DNA of 64,000 bases from F23-B02 sp963620985 (GCA_963620985.1 CAVFCI010000001.1:33675-97674); one strand, 5' to 3'. Positions 41,434-50,814 are shown, numbered from the stretch's first letter. Notes: generated by a model not told the origin, from the letters alone. A program made the numbers and translations.

Positions 41434-41487
41434 AAAGGTAATCTTTTGTGATAAGGTAATCTTTTTGTGTCAAGAGGAGTGGCGAGA

Positions 41488-41751
41488 ATGGTAACCAAAG
41501 AAGTAGTTATTAATAATCAGGTGGGACTCCACGCAAGACCTGCTACTTTCTTCATTCAGAAGGCTAATGAATTCAAAAGCAGCATCTGGATCGAGAAGGA
41601 GGACAGGCGCGTTAATGCCAAGAGCCTGCTCGGCGTTCTCTCTTTGGGCATCGTCAAGGGCACTGCCGTGAACCTTATTGCCGACGGTGCTGACGAGGCA
41701 ACTGCTGTCGATACGCTTTCCGAGCTTATCGCATCCGACTTTACCGAGTAA
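41488..41751 (+). CDS. HPr family phosphocarrier protein
   Basis: An 87-residue protein with the active-site histidine in NNQVGLHARPATFF and the regulatory serine region NAKSLLGVLSLGI. HPr passes phosphate from enzyme I to sugar-specific EII proteins and, as Ser-phosphate, drives catabolite repression. Both phosphorylation sites are present, favouring HPr over Crh (which lacks the histidine). AGAGGAG lies 8 nt before ATG 41488, so the upstream in-frame GTG at 41467 is not used. Enzyme I (ptsI) is not adjacent, which is common in Clostridia. Confidence 0.92.
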   Translation: MVTKEVVINNQVGLHARPATFFIQKANEFKSSIWIEKEDRRVNAKSLLGVLSLGIVKGTAVNLIADGADEATAVDTLSELIASDFTE

Positions 41752-41776
41752 TATAAGAACAAAAATGAACGAAGCT

Positions 41777-41803
41777 AAGGGCGTGTTGACAACACGCCCT
41801 TAT
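41777..41803 (+). terminator. Hairpin terminator after the HPr gene
   Basis: TAAGGGCGTGTTG and CAACACGCCCTTA form a near-perfect stem. The T-tract after it is weak (TTATTCG), so termination may be partial and the EamA gene could receive read-through. Confidence 0.65.
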
Positions 41804-41842
41804 TCGCTATATCTTATTTGCTGTATACGGAGCAATACTGAC

Positions 41843-42709
41843 ATGAAAAAAGAAAACAGAGCGATACTCGAAATGCTCATATGCGCGGCGCTGTGGAGCA
41901 TTGCGGGAATATTTATAAAGCTTATACCGTGGAACTCCTTTGTCATATCCGCGCTGCGGAGCTTTTTCGCGGGACTGACTGTGCTTGCATACATAAAGCT
42001 GAAGGGCTACAAAATAACAATCAACCGCCATACGCTCGTCCCCGGTGTGCTGCTTGGCATAGTGTATATCGCCTTTGTCGCGGCAAACAAGCTCACAACA
42101 GCCGCAAATGCCATCGTTCTGCAATTTACGGATACGATATTCATAGTCATATTCTCGGCGCTGTTCTTCGGTCAGCGCTTTAAAAAGCGCGACGTGATCG
42201 CCGTTATATGCACCTTTATCGGCATTGCCATGTTCTTTCTCGACCAGCTTTCCGACGGTTATCTGCTCGGCAACTTCGTTGCCATCTTTGCCGGAGCCTG
42301 TCTTGCCGGAATGTTCATCACCATGGGCAAGGCCGAGCCGCCCGAGCGCTTTTCGGCGATGCTCATAGGCCAGATATTTGCCTTCCTGTTCGGCCTGCCG
42401 TTTATCATAACGACAAAGCCGGAGCTTTCCGCACTGCCGGTGCTGTATATAATCATCCTCGGCGTTTTGCAGCTGGGCATACCGTATATCCTCTACGGCA
42501 GGGCGGCAGAGCACTGCCCACCGCTTGCATGCAGCCTGCTCGGTGCGGTCGAGCCGCTTTTAAACCCCGTGTGGGTGCTCATATTCGACGGCGAAAAACC
42601 CGGCCTGTTCGCCTTCATAGGCGGCATTATAGTTATCGTCTCCGTAACGGCGTGGTGCATTGCCGGAAGCAGGGACAGTGAGGAAAAAGATGCGCGAAAA
42701 GCTGCTTGA
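41843..42709 (+). CDS. EamA/DMT family transporter
   Basis: A 289-residue integral membrane protein with about ten helices and two EamA repeats (ENRAILEMLICAALWSIAG to GIAMFFLDQ; LGNFVAIFAGACLAGMF to IVIVSVTAWC). The drug/metabolite transporter superfamily exports amino acids or other small molecules; the substrate here is unknown. GGAG lies 10 nt before ATG 41843; a longer frame from 41678 crosses the HPr gene and terminator and is rejected. The stop overlaps the uvrC start by about 20 nt. Confidence 0.92.
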   Translation: MKKENRAILEMLICAALWSIAGIFIKLIPWNSFVISALRSFFAGLTVLAYIKLKGYKITINRHTLVPGVLLGIVYIAFVAANKLTTAANAIVLQFTDTIFIVIFSALFFGQRFKKRDVIAVICTFIGIAMFFLDQLSDGYLLGNFVAIFAGACLAGMFITMGKAEPPERFSAMLIGQIFAFLFGLPFIITTKPELSALPVLYIIILGVLQLGIPYILYGRAAEHCPPLACSLLGAVEPLLNPVWVLIFDGEKPGLFAFIGGIIVIVSVTAWCIAGSRDSEEKDARKAA

Positions 42710-44507
42710 AAAGGCAAATAAGCTGCCGATGCTGCCGGGCGTGTATATCATGCTCGACGCGGCGGGGCAGGTCATATATGTCGGCAAGGCCAAAAAGCTC
42801 AAAAACCGTGTGACGAGCTATTTTCGAGGCTCGCACCTGCCCAAGGTCGAGGCCATGGTGCAGAAGGTCGCGGACTTCAACGTCATCGTCGTAAGCTCCG
42901 AGTTTGAGTCGCTGATCCTTGAAAACTCGCTTATAAAGCAGCATCAGCCGCATTATAACATCCTTTTAAAGGACGATAAGGGATATCCCTTTATAAGACT
43001 GGATAAAAAAGCTCCGTATCCGCGCTTTACCATCACTGCGAGCGCTAAGAAAGACGGAGCCGTATACTTCGGCCCCTTCGGAGGCCGGAGCGTTACGCAC
43101 GATATTATAGATGCAGCGTCCAAGGCGGTCGGGCTTGCGACCTGCTCAAAGCGCTTTCCACGCGATATCGGCAGGGACAGGCCCTGCCTTAACTACCACA
43201 TGGGCAATTGCCGCGGCTGGTGCAGGGGAGAGCCGGCGCAGGAGGAGTACCGCCTCGCCGTCGAGCAGGCCTGCCTCATTCTGGACGGCAAAACCTCTGA
43301 ACTCGTTGAAGAGCTCACGGCGAAGATGCTGGAGGACTCCGAGCAGCTGCGCTTTGAAGCAGCGGCGGAAAAGCGCGACAGGATAAAAGCGATACAGAGC
43401 GTTTCCAACAAGCAGAAGGTCATAGCCACGGCCTTTTCCGATACCGATGCCGTCGGCTTTTCCCGAGGCGCCAAGAGCTGCTTTGTCGTTCTGCATTTTA
43501 ACGGCGGCTCGCTCACGGGCAAGGACTTTGAGCTCGTCTCCGAGCCGCTTGAGAGCGACTGCGAGGCGGTATCGTCGTACATGCGCCAGTATTACGCCGC
43601 CCTGCGCGGCTCGCTGCCTAAGAATATCCTCCTGCGCGAAATGCCGGAGGATGCAGAGGCACTCGAGCAGCTGCTTGCGCAGCTTTCCGGCCACAGGGTG
43701 AGCATCGAAGCGCCCCAGAGAGGGGAGAGACTGCGCCTTGTCGAGCGTGCGGAGATGAACGCCTCCGAGGAGATACTGCGAGCCACAACCGTCCAGCAGC
43801 GGCGCACCAATACGCTGCTGTGGCTCCAGAGGTCGCTGGAGCTGCCTGAGTACCCCGGGCGCATCGAGGCCTTTGACGTGTCAAACCTCGGCGACACGGG
43901 CATCGTTGCGGCGATGACTGTGCACCGTGACGGCAAGCCCTGCAAAAAGGACTACCGCAAATTCAGGATACGCGAGCTGGATATACGCGACGACTATGCG
44001 AGCATGTCGCAGGCGGTGTACCGCCGCTTTGCCCGTCTCAAAAACGGCGACGGCGGCTTTTCGGAAAAGCCGCAGCTGCTGCTCATAGACGGCGGCATAG
44101 CTCACGCCGCCGCAGCAGAAAGAGCGCTCGCAGAGCTCGGCATAAGTGTGCCGGTGTTCGGCATGGTAAAGGACGACCGGCACAGAACGCGGGCTCTGGT
44201 CACGAGCGCGGGGCACGAGATATGCATAAACGGAAACCCCGCGGCCTTTGCGCTTATCGGCAACATTCAGGAGGAGACGCACCGCTTTGCCATTGAATAT
44301 CAGCGCTCGCTGCGAAACGAGAGCTTCGGCTCGGAGCTCAGCTCCATACAGGGTGTCGGCAGCGCCAGGAAAAACGAGCTGCTGCGCCATTTCAAAACGC
44401 TCAAGGCGATAAGAGCCGCGAGCATGGACGAGCTGTGCGCCGCCGTTCCCAAGAATACGGCAAAGGCGGTCTTTGAATACTATCATAAAAACGAGGATGA
44501 GACATGA
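42690..44507 (+). CDS. uvrC: Excinuclease ABC subunit UvrC
   Basis: This 605-residue nuclease makes both incisions in nucleotide excision repair. The N-terminal GIY-YIG domain shows GVYIMLDAAGQVIYVGKAKK; the UVR motif lies near residue 205; the C-terminal RNase H-like domain contains EAFDVSNLGDTGIVAAMTV and LLLIDGG; a helix-hairpin-helix pair ends the protein (IQGVGSARKNELLRHF). GTGAGG lies 6 nt before ATG 42690, so the longer frame from 42660 is not preferred. Stop overlaps rsmD by 4 nt. Confidence 0.96.
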   Translation: MREKLLEKANKLPMLPGVYIMLDAAGQVIYVGKAKKLKNRVTSYFRGSHLPKVEAMVQKVADFNVIVVSSEFESLILENSLIKQHQPHYNILLKDDKGYPFIRLDKKAPYPRFTITASAKKDGAVYFGPFGGRSVTHDIIDAASKAVGLATCSKRFPRDIGRDRPCLNYHMGNCRGWCRGEPAQEEYRLAVEQACLILDGKTSELVEELTAKMLEDSEQLRFEAAAEKRDRIKAIQSVSNKQKVIATAFSDTDAVGFSRGAKSCFVVLHFNGGSLTGKDFELVSEPLESDCEAVSSYMRQYYAALRGSLPKNILLREMPEDAEALEQLLAQLSGHRVSIEAPQRGERLRLVERAEMNASEEILRATTVQQRRTNTLLWLQRSLELPEYPGRIEAFDVSNLGDTGIVAAMTVHRDGKPCKKDYRKFRIRELDIRDDYASMSQAVYRRFARLKNGDGGFSEKPQLLLIDGGIAHAAAAERALAELGISVPVFGMVKDDRHRTRALVTSAGHEICINGNPAAFALIGNIQEETHRFAIEYQRSLRNESFGSELSSIQGVGSARKNELLRHFKTLKAIRAASMDELCAAVPKNTAKAVFEYYHKNEDET

Positions 44508-45046
44508 GAATAATAAGCGGAACAAAGCGCGGCAAAAAGCTCAGAGAGCCTGATAATTACGATATACGCCCCACGACCGACATGGTCAAGGAGTCGATGT
44601 TCAACATCATCCAGTTTGACATCGAGGGCAGGCGGGTGCTCGACCTCTTTGCCGGTACGGGTCAGCTCGGCCTTGAGTGCCTCAGCCGCGGCGCAAGGGA
44701 GGTCACCTTCGTCGATCAGAGCAGGGAGGCCATAGCCATTGTAAAGCAGAATATAAAAAGCTGCGGCTTTGAAGCGCGTGTTGTTCAGAGCGACTCAATA
44801 GCCTTTCTTGAGCGCGGCGCAAGGTTCGACCTTATCCTGCTCGACCCCCCTTATGCGACAAATCTTATAGATAAAGCGCTGCAGATCATCAATTCCGTTG
44901 ACATCTTGACGGAAAGTGGTATAATTGTGTGCGAAAGTGGGCGCGAAAAGCCCATGCCGGAGATGAATATGCCCTACTTTAAGTGTAAGGAGTACACCTA
45001 CGGCAAAGTTAAGCTTACTACCTACAGCAGGGAGACAAATACATGA
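44504..45046 (+). CDS. rsmD: 16S rRNA (guanine-966-N2)-methyltransferase RsmD
   Basis: A 180-residue SAM-dependent methyltransferase with RIISGTKRGKKL at the start, the SAM motif LDLFAGTGQLGLECLSRGA, and the N6/N2-methylase motif LILLDPPYA. It modifies G966 of 16S rRNA during 30S assembly. The rsmD-coaD pair with 4-nt overlap is conserved across bacteria. The start overlaps uvrC by 4 nt. Confidence 0.96.
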   Translation: MRIISGTKRGKKLREPDNYDIRPTTDMVKESMFNIIQFDIEGRRVLDLFAGTGQLGLECLSRGAREVTFVDQSREAIAIVKQNIKSCGFEARVVQSDSIAFLERGARFDLILLDPPYATNLIDKALQIINSVDILTESGIIVCESGREKPMPEMNMPYFKCKEYTYGKVKLTTYSRETNT

Positions 45047-45531
45047 GCATAGCCATATGCCCCGGCAGCTTCGATCCGATAACGCTCGGCCACCTCGATA
45101 TCATCCGCCGTTCGGCTAAGATATTCGACAAGGTCATAGTATGTATAATGTTCAATTCAACGAAAACAAAGCCGATGTTCACGATAGACGAGCGCGTCAA
45201 TATGGTCAAAAAGGTCGTCGGCAGCATCCCGAACGTCGAGGTCGATACCTCCGACGGACTGCTTGCAGAGTATGCAAAGCGCTTCGAGGGCGCGGTGCTG
45301 GTCAAGGGAATGAGGGCGACCTCCGACTTTGAATATGAATTTCAGATGAACCTTATCAATAAGAAAATAAACCCCGCGCTTGAAACGATGTTTCTTGCGT
45401 CAAGCGAAAAATATACTTTCCTGAGCTCGTCCGTTGTGCGTGAAATGGCATCCTACGGTGCCGATCTTTCGGGCTTTGTTCCGTGCGAGATAAAGGAAGA
45501 GATAGCTGAAAAGGCAAAGCAATGGAGGTAG
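45043..45531 (+). CDS. coaD: Phosphopantetheine adenylyltransferase CoaD
   Basis: A 162-residue enzyme of coenzyme A synthesis, joining ATP and 4'-phosphopantetheine. The nucleotidyltransferase T/HxGH motif is in CPGSFDPITLGHLDIIRRS, substrate residues in ADGL-like TSDGLLAEY, and the second ATP motif YTFLSSSVVRE. Length is normal. It overlaps rsmD by 4 nt, and a coiled-coil protein gene follows after 4 nt. Confidence 0.97.
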   Translation: MSIAICPGSFDPITLGHLDIIRRSAKIFDKVIVCIMFNSTKTKPMFTIDERVNMVKKVVGSIPNVEVDTSDGLLAEYAKRFEGAVLVKGMRATSDFEYEFQMNLINKKINPALETMFLASSEKYTFLSSSVVREMASYGADLSGFVPCEIKEEIAEKAKQWR

Positions 45532-45535
45532 TAAC

Positions 45536-46048
45536 ATGAGCGAGAAAAATGTTGAGGTAATGGAGCTTATCGAAACTCTGTACAGCATGGTGACCGAGGC
45601 ATGGGGAGTCCCTCTCGGAAACGATAAGTGCATAGTAGAGAGAGAAAATGTCCTTGAGATACTCAATGAGATAAAAACGCGCATACCCGTGGAGCTTGCC
45701 GAGGCAAAGCGTCTTGTTTCCGCGCGCGACGAGTTTATCGGCAACGCAAAGCGCGAGGCGGAGTCGATACGCAAGAACGCCGAGGATAAGGCCCGCGCCA
45801 TGCTCGAGGAGCAGGAGATCGTGCGCGTCGCAAAGCAGCACAGCACGGAGCTGGTCAATAATGCCGAGTATAAATCCAAGGAGCTGCGCCGCGTGGCAAA
45901 CGAATATGTCGATGAGATCCTCCGCCGCACGGAGGAGACCGTCGGTGCGGCGCTCAAGAGCATAAACCAGTCAAGAGCGAGCTTCCGCAGTCTTGCAGGC
46001 TCCGCGGCTCCCGCGCAGCCGGTCAGTCAGGACGATGAGGAAGAATAA
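45536..46048 (+). CDS. Coiled-coil cytoplasmic protein of unknown function
   Basis: A 170-residue protein with a short N-terminal globular region (VMELIETLYSMVTEAWGVPL, then NDKCIVERENVLEILNEI) and a long charged helix from about residue 45 to 145 (AKREAESIRKNAEDKARAML) that resembles the stalk subunits of ATP synthases and DivIVA-like coiled coils. A proline/glutamine and acidic tail ends it. Related proteins sit after coaD in other Clostridia and are annotated loosely as ATPase subunits; no catalytic domain supports that. GGAGGTAGTAAC precedes ATG. Confidence 0.8.
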   Translation: MSEKNVEVMELIETLYSMVTEAWGVPLGNDKCIVERENVLEILNEIKTRIPVELAEAKRLVSARDEFIGNAKREAESIRKNAEDKARAMLEEQEIVRVAKQHSTELVNNAEYKSKELRRVANEYVDEILRRTEETVGAALKSINQSRASFRSLAGSAAPAQPVSQDDEEE

Positions 46049-46064
46049 GAAAGCTTAAAAACCT

Positions 46065-46090
46065 GCCCCTGTCCGGCATCGGACAGGGGC
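46065..46090 (+). terminator. Terminator after the coiled-coil gene
   Basis: GCCCCTGTCCG and CGGACAGGGGC form an 11-bp stem with a 4-nt loop. The T-run lies 11 nt later (CCTTTTT), so strength is moderate. Confidence 0.75.
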
Positions 46091-46151
46091 GTTCTATACC
46101 CTTTTTATAAGAAAAATTCAAAAACCGGACTGATTTTTGTGTAAAAAATTC

Positions 46152-46180
46152 TTGACTGATTTTGTGTAATATGCTACAAT
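46152..46180 (+). promoter_or_regulatory. Promoter of the str operon
   Basis: TTGACT and TACAAT are separated by exactly 17 nt with a TGC extended -10. A 93-nt leader follows, containing the palindrome CCTTGAAATTCAAGG at 46232-46246. Confidence 0.85.
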
Positions 46181-46273
46181 TTCAGTCTGTGTGGGTTAAG
46201 TGCGCCCAAAAGTGCGCGATCCACGCAAAAACCTTGAAATTCAAGGAATTTTTCAAGAAAGGAGAAATGAAAA

Positions 46274-46696
46274 TTGCCTACGTTTAACCAGCTGGTGAGA
46301 AAAGGCAGAGAGAAGTCTACCTACAAGTCCAACTCCCCCGCAATGCAGAAGGGTCTCAACACCCTGAAAAATTGCGAGACCGACCTGAGCTCTCCCCAGA
46401 AGAGAGGCGTCTGCACCGCAGTCCGTACCTCTACCCCCAAGAAGCCTAACTCCGCACTGCGTAAGATTGCCCGTGTGCGTCTGACCAACGGTTACGAAGT
46501 CACCGCTTACATTCCCGGTGTCGGCCATAACCTTCAGGAGCATAGCGTTGTTATGATCCGCGGCGGCCGTGTCAAGGATCTCCCCGGTGTTCGTTACCAC
46601 ATCATTCGCGGCACGCTCGACGCTCAGGGCGTCACGGGTCGTATGCAGGCTCGCTCCAAGTACGGCGCGAAGAGACCCAAGGCTGCAAAGAAGTAA
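46274..46696 (+). CDS. rpsL: 30S ribosomal protein S12
   Basis: A 140-residue decoding-centre protein: MPTFNQLVRKGREKSTYKSN, the KKPNSALRKIARVRL block (with the streptomycin-linked lysine PKKPNS), the GHNLQEHSVVMIRGGRVKD loop, and PGVRYHIIRG. Translation starts at TTG 46274, with AAAGGAG 9-10 nt upstream; an ATG at 46267 is out of frame and too close to the ribosome binding site. Codons are strongly biased, as expected for high expression. Confidence 0.98.
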   Translation: MPTFNQLVRKGREKSTYKSNSPAMQKGLNTLKNCETDLSSPQKRGVCTAVRTSTPKKPNSALRKIARVRLTNGYEVTAYIPGVGHNLQEHSVVMIRGGRVKDLPGVRYHIIRGTLDAQGVTGRMQARSKYGAKRPKAAKK

Positions 46697-46822
46697 TTTC
46701 CAACAAGCAAAATTTTGCCCTGTTGTCTACTATATAATATTAGACCTCGGGGCGCAGACGGAGCGGCTCAGTTCCGTTCCGAGTACCTGTGAAGTCATTT
46801 TTTAATGAAGGAGGGAAGCACA

Positions 46823-47293
46823 GTGCCCAGAAGAGGTAATGTTCCCAAAAGAGAAATCTTACCCGATCCTATGTACAATAGTGTTCTGGTGACCAAGCTC
46901 ATCAACGCTATTATGCTGGACGGCAAAAAGGGTGTTGCTCAGAAGGTCGTTTACGACGCTTTTGACATCATCAAGGAGAAGACCGGCAAGGAGCCCCTTG
47001 AAGCCTTCACCGAAGCAATGAACAACATCATGCCCAGCCTCGAAGTCAAGGCTCGCCGTGTCGGCGGTGCAACTTATCAGGTTCCTATCGAAGTAAGACC
47101 CGCACGCCGTCAGACTCTCGGCCTTCGCTGGCTGGTCGGCTATGCCCGCAAGCGCGGCGAAAAGACCATGAAGGAGCGTCTTGCAGGCGAGATCATGGAT
47201 GCCTGCAACAACCTCGGCGCATCTGTCAAGAAGCGCGAGGATACCCACAAGATGGCAGACTCCAACAAGGCCTTCGCACACTTCAGATGGTAA
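46823..47293 (+). CDS. rpsG: 30S ribosomal protein S7
   Basis: This 156-residue protein nucleates the 30S head. It begins at GTG with PRRGNVPKREILPDPMYNS and has the usual GGATYQVPIEVRPARRQTLG block and C-terminal KMADSNKAFAHFRW. GGAGG lies 7 nt before GTG 46823; the ATG at 46805 lies upstream of the ribosome binding site and is rejected. Second gene of the str operon. Confidence 0.98.
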   Translation: MPRRGNVPKREILPDPMYNSVLVTKLINAIMLDGKKGVAQKVVYDAFDIIKEKTGKEPLEAFTEAMNNIMPSLEVKARRVGGATYQVPIEVRPARRQTLGLRWLVGYARKRGEKTMKERLAGEIMDACNNLGASVKKREDTHKMADSNKAFAHFRW

Positions 47294-47311
47294 TCCTATC
47301 AGGAGAAGATT

Positions 47312-49387
47312 ATGCCAAGACAGTACTCACTTGAAAAAACAAGAAATATCGGTATCATGGCTCACATTGACGCCGGCAAAACTACGACTACCGAGCGTAT
47401 TCTGTATTACACCGGCGTAAACTACAAGATCGGCGAGACTCACGAGGGTACCGCGACCATGGACTGGATGGAGCAGGAGCAGGAGAGAGGTATAACCATA
47501 ACCTCCGCCGCGACCACCTGCCACTGGCGCGATACCAGGATCAACATCATTGATACTCCGGGTCACGTTGACTTTACCGTCGAGGTCGAGCGTTCGCTCC
47601 GTGTTCTTGACGGCTGTGTGACCGTATTGTGTGCCAAGGGCGGCGTTGAGCCGCAGTCCGAGACAGTTTGGAGACAGGCAGACCATTACAATGTTCCCCG
47701 CATGATATACGTCAACAAGATGGATATCATGGGCGCAGACTTCTACCATGTCCTCGACATGGTGCATGACAGACTCAAATGTAATGCAGTGCCCATCCAG
47801 CTCCCGATCGGCGCCGAAGCGGATTTCCGTGGCATAATCGATCTGGTTGAGATGAATGCCCGCATTTATTACGATGATCTCGGCAACGATATGCGCACCG
47901 AGGAGATACCCGAGGACATGCGCGATCTGGCCGAGGAGTACCATGTAAAAATGCTGGAGGCTATCTCGGATTTCGACGACGAGATAATGATGCTTTATCT
48001 CGACGGCGAGGAGGTCCCGCAGGATATGATCCGTGCAGCCATCAGAAAGGCCACCTGCGCCGTAAAGATGGTTCCCGTGGTCTGCGGCACCTCGTATAAG
48101 AACAAAGGCGTGCAGAAGCTGCTCGACGCTATCGTTGAGTACATGCCCTCGCCGCTGGACATTCCCGCTATCAGCGGTGTAAACCCGAAGACCGACGAGG
48201 AGGAGACCCGCGAGGCTTCCGATGAGGCTCCGTTCTCCGCACTCGCGTTCAAGATCATGACCGACCCCTTCGTTGGCCGCCTGAGCTTCTTCCGTGTCTA
48301 TTCCGGCATAGTTGAGGCGGGCAAGACCGTCCTGAACTCGTCCAAGGGTCAGCGCGAGCGTATCGGCAGGATACTGCTGATGCACGCAAACCACAGAGAA
48401 GATCTTTCCGTCGCCTACTCCGGCGATATTGCCGCCGCGGTCGGCCTTAAAAACACCACCACGGGCGATACGCTCTGCGACGAGAAGCATCCTATCATCC
48501 TTGAATCCATGGAATTCCCCGAGCCCGTTATCCGCGTCGCTATCGAGCCCAAGACCAAGGCCGGTCAGGAGAAGATGGCCATCGCGCTTCAGAAGCTGGC
48601 AGAGGAGGATCCCACCTTCAAGACCTACACCGACGAGGAGTCGGGTCAGACCATTATCGCCGGTATGGGCGAGCTTCACCTTGAGATCATCGTTGACAGG
48701 CTTCTGCGCGAGTTCAAGGTCGAGGCCAATGTCGGCAAGCCGCAGGTCTCTTATAAGGAGACCATCACGCGCGAGGCGACCGTCGATACCCGCTATGCCC
48801 GTCAGACGGGCGGTAAGGGTCAGTTTGCACACTGCAAGATCATTGTTGAGCCCAACGAGTCCGGCAAGGGCTACGAGTTTATCAACAAGATCACCGGCGG
48901 CGCGATCCCCAAGGAGTATATCCCCTGTGTCGATCAGGGTATTCAGGGCGCGATGCAGTCGGGTGTGCTCGCCGGCTATCAGGTCGTAGACGTGAAGGTA
49001 ACGCTCATAGACGGCTCGTACCACGAGGTCGATTCGTCCGAAATGGCGTTCAAGATCTGCGGCAGCATGGCGTTCAAGGAAGCCTGCGAGAAGGCAGGCC
49101 CCACTCTGCTTGAACCTATTATGAAGGTCGTCGTAACGGCTCCCGATGAATATATGGGCGACGTTATGGGCGATATAAATGCAAGACGCGGCCAGATCGT
49201 CGGCTCCGATATCAGAAACGGCGCCGCGATAATCGAGGCAAACGTTCCTCTTGCATCCATGTTTGGCTACGCGACCGACCTGAGAAGCAAAACTCAGGGA
49301 CGTGCGAATTACAGCATGGAGCCCAGCCACTATGTCGAGCTTCCGAAGAATCTTCAGGAGACTCTGCGCGGCGCTCGCAAGGGCTGA
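47312..49387 (+). CDS. fusA: Elongation factor G
   Basis: A 691-residue translocation GTPase with all five domains. G1 is AHIDAGKTTTTERIL, switch II DTPGHVDF, G4 NKMD, and domain IV includes GGKGQFAHCKI. QEQERGITITSAAT marks switch I. AGGAGA precedes ATG. It is complete and highly codon-biased. A 667-residue open frame on the opposite strand is a shadow caused by this bias. Confidence 0.98.
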   Translation: MPRQYSLEKTRNIGIMAHIDAGKTTTTERILYYTGVNYKIGETHEGTATMDWMEQEQERGITITSAATTCHWRDTRINIIDTPGHVDFTVEVERSLRVLDGCVTVLCAKGGVEPQSETVWRQADHYNVPRMIYVNKMDIMGADFYHVLDMVHDRLKCNAVPIQLPIGAEADFRGIIDLVEMNARIYYDDLGNDMRTEEIPEDMRDLAEEYHVKMLEAISDFDDEIMMLYLDGEEVPQDMIRAAIRKATCAVKMVPVVCGTSYKNKGVQKLLDAIVEYMPSPLDIPAISGVNPKTDEEETREASDEAPFSALAFKIMTDPFVGRLSFFRVYSGIVEAGKTVLNSSKGQRERIGRILLMHANHREDLSVAYSGDIAAAVGLKNTTTGDTLCDEKHPIILESMEFPEPVIRVAIEPKTKAGQEKMAIALQKLAEEDPTFKTYTDEESGQTIIAGMGELHLEIIVDRLLREFKVEANVGKPQVSYKETITREATVDTRYARQTGGKGQFAHCKIIVEPNESGKGYEFINKITGGAIPKEYIPCVDQGIQGAMQSGVLAGYQVVDVKVTLIDGSYHEVDSSEMAFKICGSMAFKEACEKAGPTLLEPIMKVVVTAPDEYMGDVMGDINARRGQIVGSDIRNGAAIIEANVPLASMFGYATDLRSKTQGRANYSMEPSHYVELPKNLQETLRGARKG

Positions 49388-49450
49388 TAAACCATATAAG
49401 CAAGTAGTTTAACAAAAAACAATGTAATTAATTTCACGGAGGTTATTATT

Positions 49451-50653
49451 ATGGCAAAGCAGCAATTCGACAGATCCCTGCCCCACGTCAATATCGGCAC
49501 CATCGGTCACATTGACCACGGCAAGACCACTCTGACCGCAGCTATCACCAAGTACCTGGCTCTGTTCGGCGGCGCTGAGTACACCGATTACTCTTCCATC
49601 GACAAGGCTCCCGAAGAGAGAGAGCGCGGCATCACCATCAACACCGCACACGTCGAGTACAAGACCGCAAATCGTCACTACGCACACGTTGACTGCCCGG
49701 GCCACGCTGACTATATCAAGAACATGATCACCGGCGCAGCTCAGATGGACGGCGCTATCCTCGTTATCGCAGCATCCGACGGCCCCATGGCTCAGACCCG
49801 CGAGCACCTTCTGCTTGCCCGTCAGGTTAACGTTCCTTCCGTTCTCGTATTCCTGAACAAGTGCGATCAGGTTGACGACGAGGAGCTCCTCGAGCTCGTC
49901 GAGATGGAAGTCCGCGAGCTGCTCGACTTCTACGGCTTCCCCGGAGACGACACCCCCATCATCCGCGGCTCCGCTCTTAACGCACTCGTTTGCGAGTCCA
50001 ACGATCCCAATGCTCCCGAGTATGCCTGCATCAAGGAGCTCATGGACGCAGTCGATACATGGATCCCCACTCCCGACCGCAAGGCAGACCAGCCGTTCCT
50101 TATGCCCATCGAGGACGTATTCACCATCTCCGGCCGCGGCACTGTTACCACCGGCCGTGTAGAGCGTGGCCGCGTCAAGGTTGGCGACAAGGTTCAGATC
50201 GTCGGCCTGAAGGACGAGATCACCGAGACCACCGTTACCGGTACCGAGATGTTCCACAAGATCCTCGAGTACGCAGAGGCCGGTGATAACGTCGGTACTC
50301 TTCTCCGCGGCGTTGCAAAGAAGGACGTAGAGCGCGGCCAGGTTCTGGCAGCTCCCGGCTCCATCAAGCCCCACACCAAGTTCGTCGGCCAGGTTTACGT
50401 CCTGTCCAAGGACGAGGGCGGCCGTCATACCCCGTTCTTCAACAACTACCGTCCCCAGTTCTACTTCCGTACCACCGACGTTACCGGTGTTATCACCCTT
50501 CCCGAAGGCACTGAGATGTGCATGCCCGGCGATAACGTCGATATGAAGGTCGAGCTGATCACCCCGATCGCAATCGAAAAGGGACTGCGCTTCGCTATCC
50601 GTGAGGGTGGCCGCACTGTCGGTTCCGGCGTTGTTATCGAGGTCGAGGAGTAA
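49451..50653 (+). CDS. tuf: Elongation factor Tu
   Basis: A 400-residue GTPase that delivers aminoacyl-tRNA. G1 is GHIDHGKTTLT, switch I EERERGITIN, switch II DCPGHADYIKNMITGAAQMD, and G4 NKCD. HIDHGK instead of the common HVDHGK is a minor variation. GGAGGTTATTATT precedes ATG. It is the last gene of the str operon, followed by a strong terminator. Confidence 0.98.
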   Translation: MAKQQFDRSLPHVNIGTIGHIDHGKTTLTAAITKYLALFGGAEYTDYSSIDKAPEERERGITINTAHVEYKTANRHYAHVDCPGHADYIKNMITGAAQMDGAILVIAASDGPMAQTREHLLLARQVNVPSVLVFLNKCDQVDDEELLELVEMEVRELLDFYGFPGDDTPIIRGSALNALVCESNDPNAPEYACIKELMDAVDTWIPTPDRKADQPFLMPIEDVFTISGRGTVTTGRVERGRVKVGDKVQIVGLKDEITETTVTGTEMFHKILEYAEAGDNVGTLLRGVAKKDVERGQVLAAPGSIKPHTKFVGQVYVLSKDEGGRHTPFFNNYRPQFYFRTTDVTGVITLPEGTEMCMPGDNVDMKVELITPIAIEKGLRFAIREGGRTVGSGVVIEVEE

Positions 50654-50686
50654 TTTCCAAAACCGAATGAACCGAGGTTCATAAGA

Positions 50687-50724
50687 AAATACACCTTGAG
50701 GCAAAAGCCTCAAGGTGTATTTTT
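50687..50724 (+). terminator. Terminator of the str operon
   Basis: AAATACACCTTGAGGC and GCCTCAAGGTGTATTT form a perfect 16-bp stem with a 4-nt AAAA loop, ending in TTTTT. Confidence 0.95.
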
Positions 50725-50766
50725 GTCGTGAACCTATCGTACCGCCGATTGACAAGAGCGCCCACA

Positions 50767-50796
50767 GTTTTGACAGGCTCAAAAGCGCCCATGCGG
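50767..50796. repeat. Short interspersed repeat, GTTTTGACAGGCT-N8-CCCATGCGG
   Basis: GTTTTGACAGGCT, 8 nt, then CCCATGCGG occurs here and at 63971-64000 with identical spacing. Its inner part, TTTTGACAGGCTCAA, also occurs at 5382-5396 next to a hairpin repeat. Confidence 0.6.
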
Positions 50797-50814
50797 CGTT
50801 AAAGCCCTTGCTGC

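Noticed and set aside
46267..46287. Six-codon ORF at ATG 46267 before rpsL
   Set aside because: Start lies only 2-3 nt from the ribosome binding site, which is spaced correctly for TTG 46274 instead.
47327..49330. 667-residue open frame opposite fusA
   Set aside because: Shadow frame produced by strong codon bias of fusA; no ribosome binding site and no family pattern.
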